Part shown: positions 18,796-27,416 of the stretch, piece by piece | Layout: each line of letters starts with the position of its first letter | Numbering within the stretch: the first letter of the stretch is position 1 | Assembly (NCBI RefSeq): GCF_001045445.1 | Contig: NZ_LFNF01000003.1 | Location: 930,001 to 994,000 of the forward strand | Length of the DNA: 64,000 bases | Reading direction: 5' to 3' | Source: Chryseobacterium sp. BLS98 | GTDB taxonomy: Bacteria; Bacteroidota; Bacteroidia; Flavobacteriales; Weeksellaceae | Made by a program: the position numbers and the translations under genes | Notes under the pieces: generated by a model | Database searches by the model: none | Seen by the model: the letters and a program-made list of their open reading frames with translations, nothing else | Told to the model about the DNA's origin: nothing

Positions 18796-19974
18796 TTAGT
18801 TTTCTACTTCGTTTATATCTTTTTTAGAACTCATGCTTAATATCACAAATCCTAATACTGCAGCTAAAAAAGAAGCAATCAGAATGGCAAACTTTGCTTC
18901 ATCCTGAATAGGAATACTCTCTTTAAAGGAAAGAAGCGCAATGAAAATAGACATTGTGAAACCTATTCCTGCTAATAAACCAACACCTACCATCTGAAGC
19001 CATGTACTGTTTTGAGGAAGTGTGCTGAGTTTTAAACGGATAGCGATAAAAGAAAACAGGTTGATCCCTATCAGTTTTCCTAATACCAATCCAAAGATAA
19101 TTCCCAGGCCTAATGTACTTGTCACACCCATTACCATCTCACTGGTAAAAGCAATATTAGTGTTCGTTAAAGCAAATATCGGCATAATCAGAAAGCTTAC
19201 AGGAAAATGAAGCTTGTGCTCCAGTTTTTCAAGAGGGGAGGTCTCTACATCAGACACATTCGTAGGAATGGAAAATGCCAGCAGAACTCCGGCTATTGTT
19301 GCATGAATTCCCGAATGGTGCAGGAAATACCATAAAAACAGTCCCGGAATAATATAGAAAATAAGACGGGTAACCTTCAGGAAGTTCAACAGAAACAGCA
19401 GCGCAGCAGTTCCAAATGAAAGCAGGAGATACGTCCAGTGAATCTGTTCGGTATAAAAAACAGCAATTACCAGAATTGCTCCCAGGTCATCCACAATTGC
19501 CAGTGCAGCCAGGAATATTTTAATAGAATTCGGGATTTTTTTCCCCAGCATTGAAATAATGGCGAGTGAAAAAGCAATATCTGTGGCCATAGGAATTCCC
19601 CAGCCGTTGCCATATTCTGTACCGCTATTAAAAAGAGTGTAAATGACGGCCGGAACGACCATTCCGCCTACGGCAGCAAATATAGGAAGGGAAGCGTTTT
19701 TGAAGGAAGACAATTCTCCTTCTACCATTTCCCTTTTGATCTCTAGCCCAACCAACAGGAAGAAAACGGCCATAAGACCGTCATTGATCCAGATGCTGAC
19801 AGGATACGTAAGATGAAAAAGGTGAGTTCCGACTTCCTTGTCTAAGAAGTGCTGGAAACCTTCACCGGCAGAAGAATTAGCGATTAATAATGAGATCAGT
19901 ACACAAAAAATAAGTATAATTCCTGATGCCTGATTGCTGCTGAAAAATTTTTTAAAATAGAGAGATAAATTCAT
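18796..19974 (-). CDS. nhaA: Na+/H+ antiporter NhaA
   Basis: A 392-residue inner-membrane protein with 12 helices, exchanging two protons for one sodium ion. FFLLVGLEIKREMVEGELSSF, GWGIPMATDIAFSLAIISMLG and LAIVDDLGAILVIAVFYT are NhaA hallmarks; the two adjacent Asp of the VDD segment correspond to the ion-binding pair Asp163/Asp164 of E. coli. It starts one base after the spoT stop, so the two are almost certainly one operon. Confidence 0.95.
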   Translation of the reverse strand: MNLSLYFKKFFSSNQASGIILIFCVLISLLIANSSAGEGFQHFLDKEVGTHLFHLTYPVSIWINDGLMAVFFLLVGLEIKREMVEGELSSFKNASLPIFAAVGGMVVPAVIYTLFNSGTEYGNGWGIPMATDIAFSLAIISMLGKKIPNSIKIFLAALAIVDDLGAILVIAVFYTEQIHWTYLLLSFGTAALLFLLNFLKVTRLIFYIIPGLFLWYFLHHSGIHATIAGVLLAFSIPTNVSDVETSPLEKLEHKLHFPVSFLIMPIFALTNTNIAFTSEMVMGVTSTLGLGIIFGLVLGKLIGINLFSFIAIRLKLSTLPQNSTWLQMVGVGLLAGIGFTMSIFIALLSFKESIPIQDEAKFAILIASFLAAVLGFVILSMSSKKDINEVEN

Positions 19975-19975
19975 A

Positions 19976-22186
19976 TTATGATTGTAAACGTCTCACTCTT
20001 GAGACTCCGTCGATATCTTTAAGCTTTTTAAATGTTTCTTCCAGCTGGCCTTTATTCTTTACTTCAAGGTTGATATTGCCCATAAAGACGCCGTCATTGG
20101 ATTCTATGGACATGCTTTTCATATCCATTCCCATGCTTCCACTGATCACGGTGGTGATATCATTGATCATTCCCATTCTGTCTAGACCTTCAATCTCGAT
20201 CTTAACTCTGTTCTTAAAGCTTTCTGCATTGACCCATTTGGCTGGGATCACACGATAGTCATATTGTGCTCTCAGGTTAATGGCGTTCGGGCAGTTATCG
20301 CTGTGGACTTTGATCCCGTCTGAAATGGTAATAAATCCGAAAATTTTATCACCTGGAATTACGGTGCAGCATTTGGCGTAGCTGTAATTCAGTTTTTCTT
20401 CGTCTTTCCCGAAAACAATCATATCAAGATTCTGCTCTTTCGGTTCCTCAAACTGAACGTTTTTCGACGGTGATTTTCTGAATCTTGAAAGTAAATTATT
20501 AAATACGTTCTTACTTTCAATATATTTTCTCAGGCTGCTTACATCCAGCTCATTGCTCTGGAATTTAAGGAAAAGTTCCTGTGAAGATTTAAGGTTAAAA
20601 AATTTCTGGAGTTTGTTGATTTCCTCATCGTTAAAGCTGATTTTCGCATGACGAAGTTTTCGCTGAAGGATCTCCTTCCCATCTTCCACAAGTTGATTTT
20701 TCTGTGAATTCAGGTAGCTTTTGATTTTGGATTTGGCTTTGGAGGTCACTACGAATTCCAGCCAGTCAGATTTAGGCTTCTGGTTTTGGGAAGACAAAAT
20801 ATCGATCTGGTCACCATTCTGAAGAACATAGGAGATAGGAACCAGCTTTCCGTTGATCTTTGCCCCGAGACATTTCATTCCAAGATCTGAGTGAACGGCA
20901 AAAGCAAAATCCAGAGCGGTGGCATTCGTCGGAAGAATCTTGATTTCCCCTTTTGGAGTAAATACAAATACTTCCTTGGAATATAAATTCAGTTTTATAT
21001 TATCTAAAAGTTCTGATGTAGAAAGGTTTTGCTGCTGTTCCAGCACTTCACGGATCTCCGTTACCCATCTTTCGAAATTACGGTCGTCTGAGCTCTGTTT
21101 GTATCCTTCTTTGTATTTGTAGTGGGCTGCAACCCCTTTTTCTGCAATTTCGTCCATTCTTTCGGAACGGATCTGTACCTCAATCCATTTTCTATCCGGT
21201 CCCAGAACAGTTAAATGGAGACTTTCGTATCCTGTAGAACGCGGCTGTGTGATCCAGTCCCTCATTCTTGAAGGATTGCTGTGATACACGTCAGTTACAA
21301 TGGAATAGATCTTCCAGGCCAGGAATTTTTCGTTTTTTGCATCCGATTTGTAAATGATCCTGATGGCATAATTATCGAAAACCTCTTCAAACGAAACTCC
21401 CTGTTTCAGCATTTTCCTGTAAATGGAAGAAATAGCCTTTGCACGGCCTTTAATTGTAAAGTTCAGGCCTTCTTCTTTCAGCCTTTCGGAAACTTCGGTT
21501 TTAAATTCCTCAATATATCTTTCACGGCTTTCTTTGGCAAGCTCCAGCTTTTCGGTAATTTCATTATAAACTTCCGGATTATTGTATTTTAATGAAAGAT
21601 CTTCAAGCTCTGATTTGATGTTATAGAGCCCCAGACGGTGTGCCATAGGAGCATAAATATACACTGTTTCCGAAGCAATTTTTTTCTGCTTATCCGGAGC
21701 CATGCTTTCCAGCGTACGCATATTGTGAAGACGGTCGGCAATTTTGATCAGAATAACCCTGAAATCTTCGGACAGCGTCAGCAAAAGCTTCCTGTAATTT
21801 TCAGACTGTACGGAAATATTCTGGTGATTCATGATGGAGATTTTGGTAAGCCCGTTCACAATGCCGGCAATCTTTTCTCCAAAAATCTTTTTCAGATCTT
21901 CATAGGTATAGTCTGAATCCTCTATTACATCATGTAAAAGGGCACAGGCAATAGAAGTTGCTCCCAAACCGATCTCTGTAGCCACAATTTTGGCAACGGC
22001 AATGGGATGATAAATATATGGTTCGCCGGATTTTCTCCTTTGATCTTTATGGGCATCCAATGCAATATCGAATGCCTTCCGGATGAGCTTGTTGTTTTCC
22101 TCGTCCAGAGTTCTGTATGTGTTCGAAATCAGATCCTTATACCGGGCAAGGATCTCTTTGTTTTCCTGTTCTAAATCGTAACTCAT
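19976..22186 (-). CDS. spoT: Bifunctional (p)ppGpp synthetase/hydrolase of the RelA/SpoT type
   Basis: A 736-residue Rel protein in family order: HD hydrolase domain (about 45-200, with HDVIEDSDYT), synthetase domain (about 230-370, with DNYAIRII and RSTGYESLHLTV), TGS domain (about 400-460, VFTPKGEIKILP), helical region and C-terminal ACT domain. The hydrolase HD motif and the synthetase core are intact, so it can probably both make and destroy the stringent alarmone. It is likely the only long Rel enzyme, as usual in Bacteroidota, but that cannot be seen here. It is the first gene of an operon with nhaA. Confidence 0.94.
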   Translation of the reverse strand: MSYDLEQENKEILARYKDLISNTYRTLDEENNKLIRKAFDIALDAHKDQRRKSGEPYIYHPIAVAKIVATEIGLGATSIACALLHDVIEDSDYTYEDLKKIFGEKIAGIVNGLTKISIMNHQNISVQSENYRKLLLTLSEDFRVILIKIADRLHNMRTLESMAPDKQKKIASETVYIYAPMAHRLGLYNIKSELEDLSLKYNNPEVYNEITEKLELAKESRERYIEEFKTEVSERLKEEGLNFTIKGRAKAISSIYRKMLKQGVSFEEVFDNYAIRIIYKSDAKNEKFLAWKIYSIVTDVYHSNPSRMRDWITQPRSTGYESLHLTVLGPDRKWIEVQIRSERMDEIAEKGVAAHYKYKEGYKQSSDDRNFERWVTEIREVLEQQQNLSTSELLDNIKLNLYSKEVFVFTPKGEIKILPTNATALDFAFAVHSDLGMKCLGAKINGKLVPISYVLQNGDQIDILSSQNQKPKSDWLEFVVTSKAKSKIKSYLNSQKNQLVEDGKEILQRKLRHAKISFNDEEINKLQKFFNLKSSQELFLKFQSNELDVSSLRKYIESKNVFNNLLSRFRKSPSKNVQFEEPKEQNLDMIVFGKDEEKLNYSYAKCCTVIPGDKIFGFITISDGIKVHSDNCPNAINLRAQYDYRVIPAKWVNAESFKNRVKIEIEGLDRMGMINDITTVISGSMGMDMKSMSIESNDGVFMGNINLEVKNKGQLEETFKKLKDIDGVSRVRRLQS

Positions 22187-22245
22187 TTGTGCTAATGCCT
22201 ATATTTAGACGAAAATACGAAATTTTTTAAACTTTTCAAACATAA

Positions 22246-22271
22246 AAATCCGCAGAAGGCTCTGCGGATTT
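22246..22271 (-). terminator. Intrinsic terminator of the small gene at 22298
   Basis: AATCCGCAGA (22247-22256) pairs with TCTGCGGATT (22261-22270), followed by T-rich sequence on the minus strand. The stem is identical to the one at 2384-2406. Confidence 0.8.
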
Positions 22272-22297
22272 CCGGTTATTAGGTTTTGTGTTTTCTA

Positions 22298-22663
22298 TCA
22301 GAATTTTACTTCTGAATCCATGCCACTGCTTGATGCTTTTATTTTCACATCAGGACTGTTATGGATTTCAGCTCTGTTTCTGGCATCGATAAATCTTTTG
22401 ATATTATCATAATTAGCCTCTTCAATACCCATATTCTCCAATAAGTAGGTTTTCAGTACTGAATTCTGGTTGAAAATATTTCGGACGCCATCAGTTTGGT
22501 TATTATCTTTTACCACAACACTCGCCAGGTATTGAGAGGTGTCAGAGCCGCTATGAAGATATACTATGTAATCTGAATTTTCAAATCCTGAATTTTCCAG
22601 ATCAGCTTCTAGTTTTTTGTAATCGCTGTGATGTGCAAATAATCCAGCTAATATATTTGACAT
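22298..22663 (-). CDS. Small conserved-looking protein of unknown function
   Basis: A 121-residue protein without signal peptide or membrane helix. I start it at the ATG at 22663 (MSNILAGLFAHHSDYKKLEADL) rather than the TTG six bases upstream. The N-terminal part, with FENSDYIVYLHSG, resembles ferredoxin-like small stress proteins, and the C-terminus is polar. I cannot name the family. It is monocistronic with its own terminator. Confidence 0.6.
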   Translation of the reverse strand: MSNILAGLFAHHSDYKKLEADLENSGFENSDYIVYLHSGSDTSQYLASVVVKDNNQTDGVRNIFNQNSVLKTYLLENMGIEEANYDNIKRFIDARNRAEIHNSPDVKIKASSSGMDSEVKF

Positions 22664-22871
22664 AAGCAATAGTTTTAAAATTGTACTTAAAGGTAATAAA
22701 TATTTTTCAATATTGTTATTGAAAATTTAATAAATTTTATATTTTAATATATTGTCTATAATATAATGTTAAAATGTTTGAAAACATCTATTGAACACGT
22801 GTTTAATTTTATTAATGAGAAAATGTAGGTGTATAAATTCTTAATGGTTAAAGGTTTTCTAAAAATTAAAA

Positions 22872-22889
22872 AACGGGCTAAAGCCCGTT
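22872..22889 (-). terminator. Intrinsic terminator after acs
   Basis: AACGGGC and GCCCGTT with a TAAA loop. On the minus strand the stem is followed by a T run (A-rich 22861-22871 on the plus strand). Confidence 0.75.
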
Positions 22890-22914
22890 CCTCAATGTAT
22901 TATATGATATTATT

Positions 22915-24822
22915 TTATATCCTTTCATTCTTGATTTCCTCTACAATTTCAGGATTCAGCAATGTAGAAATATCTCCGAAGCTGCTGAAATCTCCTTCCG
23001 CAATTTTTCTCAGAATCCTGCGCATAATTTTTCCTGACCGTGTTTTCGGAAGGCCGGAAACAAACTGTATCTTATCGAGTTTGGCAATGGGCCCAATCTG
23101 ATCTGAGATAAGCTGGTTGATCTCCTTTTTAAGGTTCTCCTTGTCACGGCCTTCTCCGGTTTCTTTTAAGATGACAAAACCATATAACGCATTTCCTTTA
23201 ATATCATGAGGATAGCCCACAATTGCTGATTCTGCAACCGCAGGGTGTTCGTTGATGCTATCTTCAATCGGAGCCGTTCCCAGGTTATGTCCGGAAACAA
23301 TAATTACATCATCTACACGGCCTGTAATTCGGTAATATCCGACTTCATCCCTCAAGGCACCGTCCCCTGTGAAATATTTTCCAGGAAAGGCAGTGAAGTA
23401 AGTCTCTTTATACCGCTGGTGATCGCCCCAGATGGTTCTGGCGATTCCCGGCCACGGAAAACGGATGCAAAGGTTTCCTGTCACCTGATTTCCTGTAATT
23501 TCATTCCGCTTATCATCCATCAGCACAGGCTGTATTCCCGGCAAAGGAAGGGTGGCATAAGTAGGCTTGGTAGGGGTAACGAATGGAAGAGGAGAGATCA
23601 TGATTCCTCCTGTTTCCGTCTGCCACCAGGTATCTACAATAGGACATTTTTTATTTCCCACATGATCGTTGAACCAATGCCATGCTTCATCATTAATAGG
23701 TTCACCTACAGAGCCGATCACCTTCAATGAGCTCAGGTCATGTTTATCAACCCATTCTGTGCTTTCTTTAGCTAATGAACGAATAGCGGTAGGAGCGGTA
23801 TAGAACTGGGTGATTTTATGTTTCTCAATAACTTCCCAAAACCTATCCGGCTCAGGGTAAGTAGGAACCCCTTCGAAGATTACTGTAGTAGCACCGTTAA
23901 GAAGCGGTCCGTACAAAATATAGGAATGTCCGGTAATCCATCCGATATCTGCCGTACACCAGTAAATATCATTTTCTTTGTAATTGAATACATTTTTAAA
24001 AGTATAGGCGGTGTAGACCATATATCCGGCGCAGGTATGAAGCATTCCTTTCGGTTTTCCGGTAGAACCTGATGTATACAGGATAAAAAGGGGGTCTTCG
24101 GCATCCATGATTACAGTAACGAAATCTGCAGAGGCTTTTTCGTACAGATCAGCCATCCAGTGATCCCTACCTTCCTTCATCTTAATTTCATTGTTTGTTC
24201 TTTTCACAACAAGGACTGATTCTACGCTTGGTGTTTTTTCCAGGGCTTCATCTACAATGCTTTTCAGGTCGAGAACTTTGTTTCCTCTGTAGCTTCCGTC
24301 TGATGTGATGATCATTTTGGCATTACAGTCATTAACTCTTGAAGCCACAGCAGATGCGGAAAATCCTGCGAAAATGACGGAATGTACGGCACCTAATTTG
24401 GCACAGGCCAGCATAGTGACAGCCAGTTCGGGGATCATGGGAAGGTAAATACAAACCCTGTCACCTTTTTCAATCCCCATTTCGCGAAGAACATTGGCCG
24501 TTTTATTGACGCGGTTGTACAGTTCATTGTAGGAGATGTGCTGTGCTTCTTCTTTGGGATCGTTTGGCTCCCAGATAATGGCTGTTTTTTCACCTCTTAC
24601 GGCAAGATGTCTGTCGATGCAGTTTTTAGTGATATTTAATTTGGCGTTTTTAAACCATGTGATTTTGGCTTCATTCATATCATACTTAACCACCTTGCTC
24701 CATCTCTGGTACCACACGAAATTTTGGTCGGCTATCTTATCCCAGAATTTTTTAGGATTTTTGATGGACTTTTTATACTCTTCAAAATAATGTGGCAAAT
24801 CTTCAATTAAGTAATTTCTCAT
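22915..24822 (-). CDS. acs: Acetyl-CoA synthetase (AMP-forming)
   Basis: A 635-residue adenylate-forming enzyme making acetyl-CoA from acetate, ATP and CoA. The AMP-binding loop TSGSTGKPKGMLH, the DTWWQTETGG motif and the hinge FTGDGALRDEVGYYRITGRVDDVI are those of Acs. The C-terminal PKTRSGKIMRR holds the lysine that is acetylated in Acs for control of activity. It is the last gene of the minus-strand acid-use block, 59 bases after the PrpE-like gene. Acs under control of a nearby SLC5-kinase is the arrangement of the acetate switch. Confidence 0.94.
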   Translation of the reverse strand: MRNYLIEDLPHYFEEYKKSIKNPKKFWDKIADQNFVWYQRWSKVVKYDMNEAKITWFKNAKLNITKNCIDRHLAVRGEKTAIIWEPNDPKEEAQHISYNELYNRVNKTANVLREMGIEKGDRVCIYLPMIPELAVTMLACAKLGAVHSVIFAGFSASAVASRVNDCNAKMIITSDGSYRGNKVLDLKSIVDEALEKTPSVESVLVVKRTNNEIKMKEGRDHWMADLYEKASADFVTVIMDAEDPLFILYTSGSTGKPKGMLHTCAGYMVYTAYTFKNVFNYKENDIYWCTADIGWITGHSYILYGPLLNGATTVIFEGVPTYPEPDRFWEVIEKHKITQFYTAPTAIRSLAKESTEWVDKHDLSSLKVIGSVGEPINDEAWHWFNDHVGNKKCPIVDTWWQTETGGIMISPLPFVTPTKPTYATLPLPGIQPVLMDDKRNEITGNQVTGNLCIRFPWPGIARTIWGDHQRYKETYFTAFPGKYFTGDGALRDEVGYYRITGRVDDVIIVSGHNLGTAPIEDSINEHPAVAESAIVGYPHDIKGNALYGFVILKETGEGRDKENLKKEINQLISDQIGPIAKLDKIQFVSGLPKTRSGKIMRRILRKIAEGDFSSFGDISTLLNPEIVEEIKNERI

Positions 24823-24881
24823 ATCCCTTCGTTTTTGAAATTTGAATTTTATTAATATTAAATATATGTTTAATTTATGGC

Positions 24882-26768
24882 TTAAGCCCTATAATCATTG
24901 ATTTTTTCCTGAAGTTCTTCAATAATTTTTTCATCATCAATTGTCGACGGAACCTGGAAATCTTTTCCGTCAAGAAGTGTTCGTATTAATTTTCTCAATG
25001 TTTTTCCCGAGCGTGTTTTCGGTAAGCGTTTGACGACCATGGCGTTCTTTAAAAAAGCCACAGCACCAATCTTTTCTCGAACCATTCTGATGATGTCTTT
25101 TTCAACTTCTTGTTCAGTGATTTCTGAGCCATTTTTTAAAACAACGGTGGCAAAAGGAACTTGTCCCTTCAATTCATCATCAATTCCCACAACAGCACAT
25201 TCTGCCACATCGGGATGGGAAGACACAATTTCTTCCATTTCTGATGTGGAAAGTCTGTGTCCGGCTACATTAATCACGTCGTCCACTCTTCCTGTAATGA
25301 AAATGTAACCGTCTTCATCCTGAATAGCACCATCTCCCGAGAAATAATATCCGTTGTATTGCGAAAGATAACTGCTTTGAAAACGTTCGTAATCGTTCCA
25401 GATTCCCAACAGAGCACCTGGCGGAAGCGGAAGTTTGATGATCAGATATCCTTCCTGGTGGGCATCGAGTTCATATCCGTTCTCATCAAAAATTTTAATA
25501 TCGTATCCCGGGATCGGTTTTCCGGCAGCAGCTCTTTTGATTTTATATTGATCATCAAAGGTCATTAATCCTAACATGGGCCATCCTGATTCCGTCTGCC
25601 ACCAATGATCGATAGCGGGAACCCCAATGTGTTCTGCAAACCAGTCCAAGGTAGCTACATCACATCGTTCGCCGGCCAGAAACTGCTTTTTGAAATGGGA
25701 CAGGTCGTATTTTTTCACCAGCTCTCCGTTAGGATCTTCTTTTTTGATGGCCCTGATAGCTGTAGGAGCTGTAAACATGACTGAAACTTTATATTCTGAA
25801 ATAATTCGCCAGAATGTACCTGCATCAGGTGTCATAATGGGTTTTCCTTCAAAAATGATGGTTGTATTCCGGTTGATAAGCGGTCCGTAAACGCTGAAAC
25901 TGTGGCCTACCGCCCAGCCGAAATCGGAAGCCGCCCAATAGGTTTCTCCGGGCTCAACGCCGTAAATGTATTTCATAGAGAATTTCAGGGCTGTTGCGTA
26001 GCCTCCGGTATCCCGTACAATTCCTTTAGGTTTTCCCGTAGTTCCTGATGTATAAAGAAGATACAAAGGATGGGTAGATTCCACTGAAACACAGTCTGCT
26101 GGTTCAGATTTTTGAACCAGTTCTTCATAATCAATAAGCCCTTCAAACATTTCATGCTGGTTGTCTACCAGTTTTCTGTTATAAACAATAATGTTCTCGA
26201 CTTTGTCCTGTGCCAGTTCAATGGCTTTTTCAACAAGCGGCAAATAGGGGATTCTTCTGGCTATTTCTACCCCTGCTGTAGCTGTAATCAAGGCTTTGGG
26301 TTTGCAGTCATCAATTCTTACAACAAGTTCATGAGGAGCAAAGCCTCCGAAAACAACATTATGAATTACTCCAATCCTTGCACATGCCAGCATTGCAAAA
26401 AGAGTCTGCGGAATCATCGGCATATAAATAACGGCTGTATCACCTTTTTTTAGTCCGAGTGAACCAAGTCCTCCTGCCAGCTTTGAAATTTCTTCTTTTG
26501 CCTGATTAAAAGTGTACGTCTTTTTCTGACCGGTAACAGGAGAATCGTAAATAATGGCAGTCTGATCTCCAAAGCCGTCTTCAATATGTTTGTCAATACA
26601 CAGGTAGCAGATATTGAGCTTCCCGTCTGAATACCATAGCGGATAATCATTTTGATCTGTAGAAAGGATCTGTTGTGGAAACTCAAACCATTGGATTACT
26701 TTGGCCTGTTCTTTCCAGAAGTTTTCTTTGTTTTCTATGCTTTGTTTAAAAAGTATATTGGTGTCCAT
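24882..26768 (-). CDS. Propionyl-CoA synthetase-like acyl-CoA synthetase
   Basis: A 628-residue relative of Acs. YTSGTTGKPKGIVRDTGGY, WAASDFGWAVGHSFSVYGPL and DHWWQTESGWPM fit the PrpE/ACSS3 branch better than Acs; TSGTTGKPKGIVRD with its Arg-Asp is a PrpE feature. It should activate propionate or another short acid to its CoA ester. The C-terminal PKTRSGKTLRKLIR again contains the regulatory lysine. It lies between the receiver gene and acs in the same direction. prpE is a reasonable symbol but substrate choice is inferred. Confidence 0.85.
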   Translation of the reverse strand: MDTNILFKQSIENKENFWKEQAKVIQWFEFPQQILSTDQNDYPLWYSDGKLNICYLCIDKHIEDGFGDQTAIIYDSPVTGQKKTYTFNQAKEEISKLAGGLGSLGLKKGDTAVIYMPMIPQTLFAMLACARIGVIHNVVFGGFAPHELVVRIDDCKPKALITATAGVEIARRIPYLPLVEKAIELAQDKVENIIVYNRKLVDNQHEMFEGLIDYEELVQKSEPADCVSVESTHPLYLLYTSGTTGKPKGIVRDTGGYATALKFSMKYIYGVEPGETYWAASDFGWAVGHSFSVYGPLINRNTTIIFEGKPIMTPDAGTFWRIISEYKVSVMFTAPTAIRAIKKEDPNGELVKKYDLSHFKKQFLAGERCDVATLDWFAEHIGVPAIDHWWQTESGWPMLGLMTFDDQYKIKRAAAGKPIPGYDIKIFDENGYELDAHQEGYLIIKLPLPPGALLGIWNDYERFQSSYLSQYNGYYFSGDGAIQDEDGYIFITGRVDDVINVAGHRLSTSEMEEIVSSHPDVAECAVVGIDDELKGQVPFATVVLKNGSEITEQEVEKDIIRMVREKIGAVAFLKNAMVVKRLPKTRSGKTLRKLIRTLLDGKDFQVPSTIDDEKIIEELQEKINDYRA

Positions 26769-26786
26769 ATTAATTTTTGTGTTTTT

Positions 26787-26937
26787 GTCATTGTGAGGAG
26801 CGAAGCGACGAAGGAATCCTAAAACTTAATGCTCTTAAAAACTTGATGAAAATCTTAATAATTTATAAATTGAAACATTAAGATGTATTCAGAAGTTAAG
26901 ATGATTAAGGGATTGCTTCGCTTCGCCCGCAATAACG
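26787..26937. repeat. REP-like imperfect inverted repeat
   Basis: GTCATTGTGAGGAGCGAAGC begins at 26787 and runs to 26820. Its imperfect reverse complement (GGGATTGCTTCGCTTCGCCC...) lies at 26909-26937. This is a common bacterial intergenic repeat type (GTCATTGCGAGnnnCGAAGCAATC). It fills the 279-base gap between the PrpE-like gene and the receiver gene. Confidence 0.75.
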
Positions 26938-26984
26938 GTGTATATTTTTTTCTAATATCCAGTGTTCATAGTCTTAAATCCGAT

Positions 26985-27040
26985 GCGTGATGTCTGATGT
27001 CTGAAATCTTGCATCTTGAATCTTGGCTCTTGAATCTTTC
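26985..27040. repeat. Degenerate ATCTTGA/ATCTGA word array
   Basis: A run of 7-8-base words such as GATGTCTGATGTCTGAAATC followed by CATCTTGAATCTTGGCTCTT, between the receiver gene and the REP-like element. Related arrays lie at 41712-41776 and 46264-46290. Noncoding, function unknown. Confidence 0.6.
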
Positions 27041-27047
27041 TTCCCAT

Positions 27048-27410
27048 CTACTCAAACATCTCCTCAATCTGCTGCTGCAGTTTCTTTATGGAATAGGGTT
27101 TGGTGACATATGCATCAGCACCCATTTCCAGACCTTTTTCAATGTCTTTCGGGTTGTTTTTGGCACTCAGGAAAATGACTTTGGTGTCTTTCAGCCGGGT
27201 ATCTTCTTTGATGGCTTCCAGGGTGCTGTATCCGTCCAGGTTAGGCATCATGATGTCCAGAAGGATTACATCGGGGGTCATGGTTTTGAGGAATTCCAGG
27301 ACTTCCGTTCCGTCTCTTGCAATATAAACGTCGTAGCCGTTTTTTTTAAAGCTGTATTCCAGCGACATTAATATTTTGTGTTCGTCATCGGCAATAATAA
27401 TCTTTCTCAT
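27048..27410 (-). CDS. Standalone response-regulator receiver
   Basis: A 120-residue protein consisting of a CheY-like receiver only. Acidic residues Asp8-Asp9, phospho-acceptor Asp52 in LLDIMMP, the Ser of FLSAK and the Lys of TKP are all present. No output domain follows; the frame ends right after the receiver. It starts six bases after the transporter-kinase gene, its obvious partner. In the related CrbS/CrbR and CbrA/CbrB systems the regulator has a DNA-binding domain, so here the signal must go to another protein by interaction or phosphorelay. Confidence 0.9.
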   Translation of the reverse strand: MRKIIIADDEHKILMSLEYSFKKNGYDVYIARDGTEVLEFLKTMTPDVILLDIMMPNLDGYSTLEAIKEDTRLKDTKVIFLSAKNNPKDIEKGLEMGADAYVTKPYSIKKLQQQIEEMFE

Positions 27411-27416
27411 AGATGG

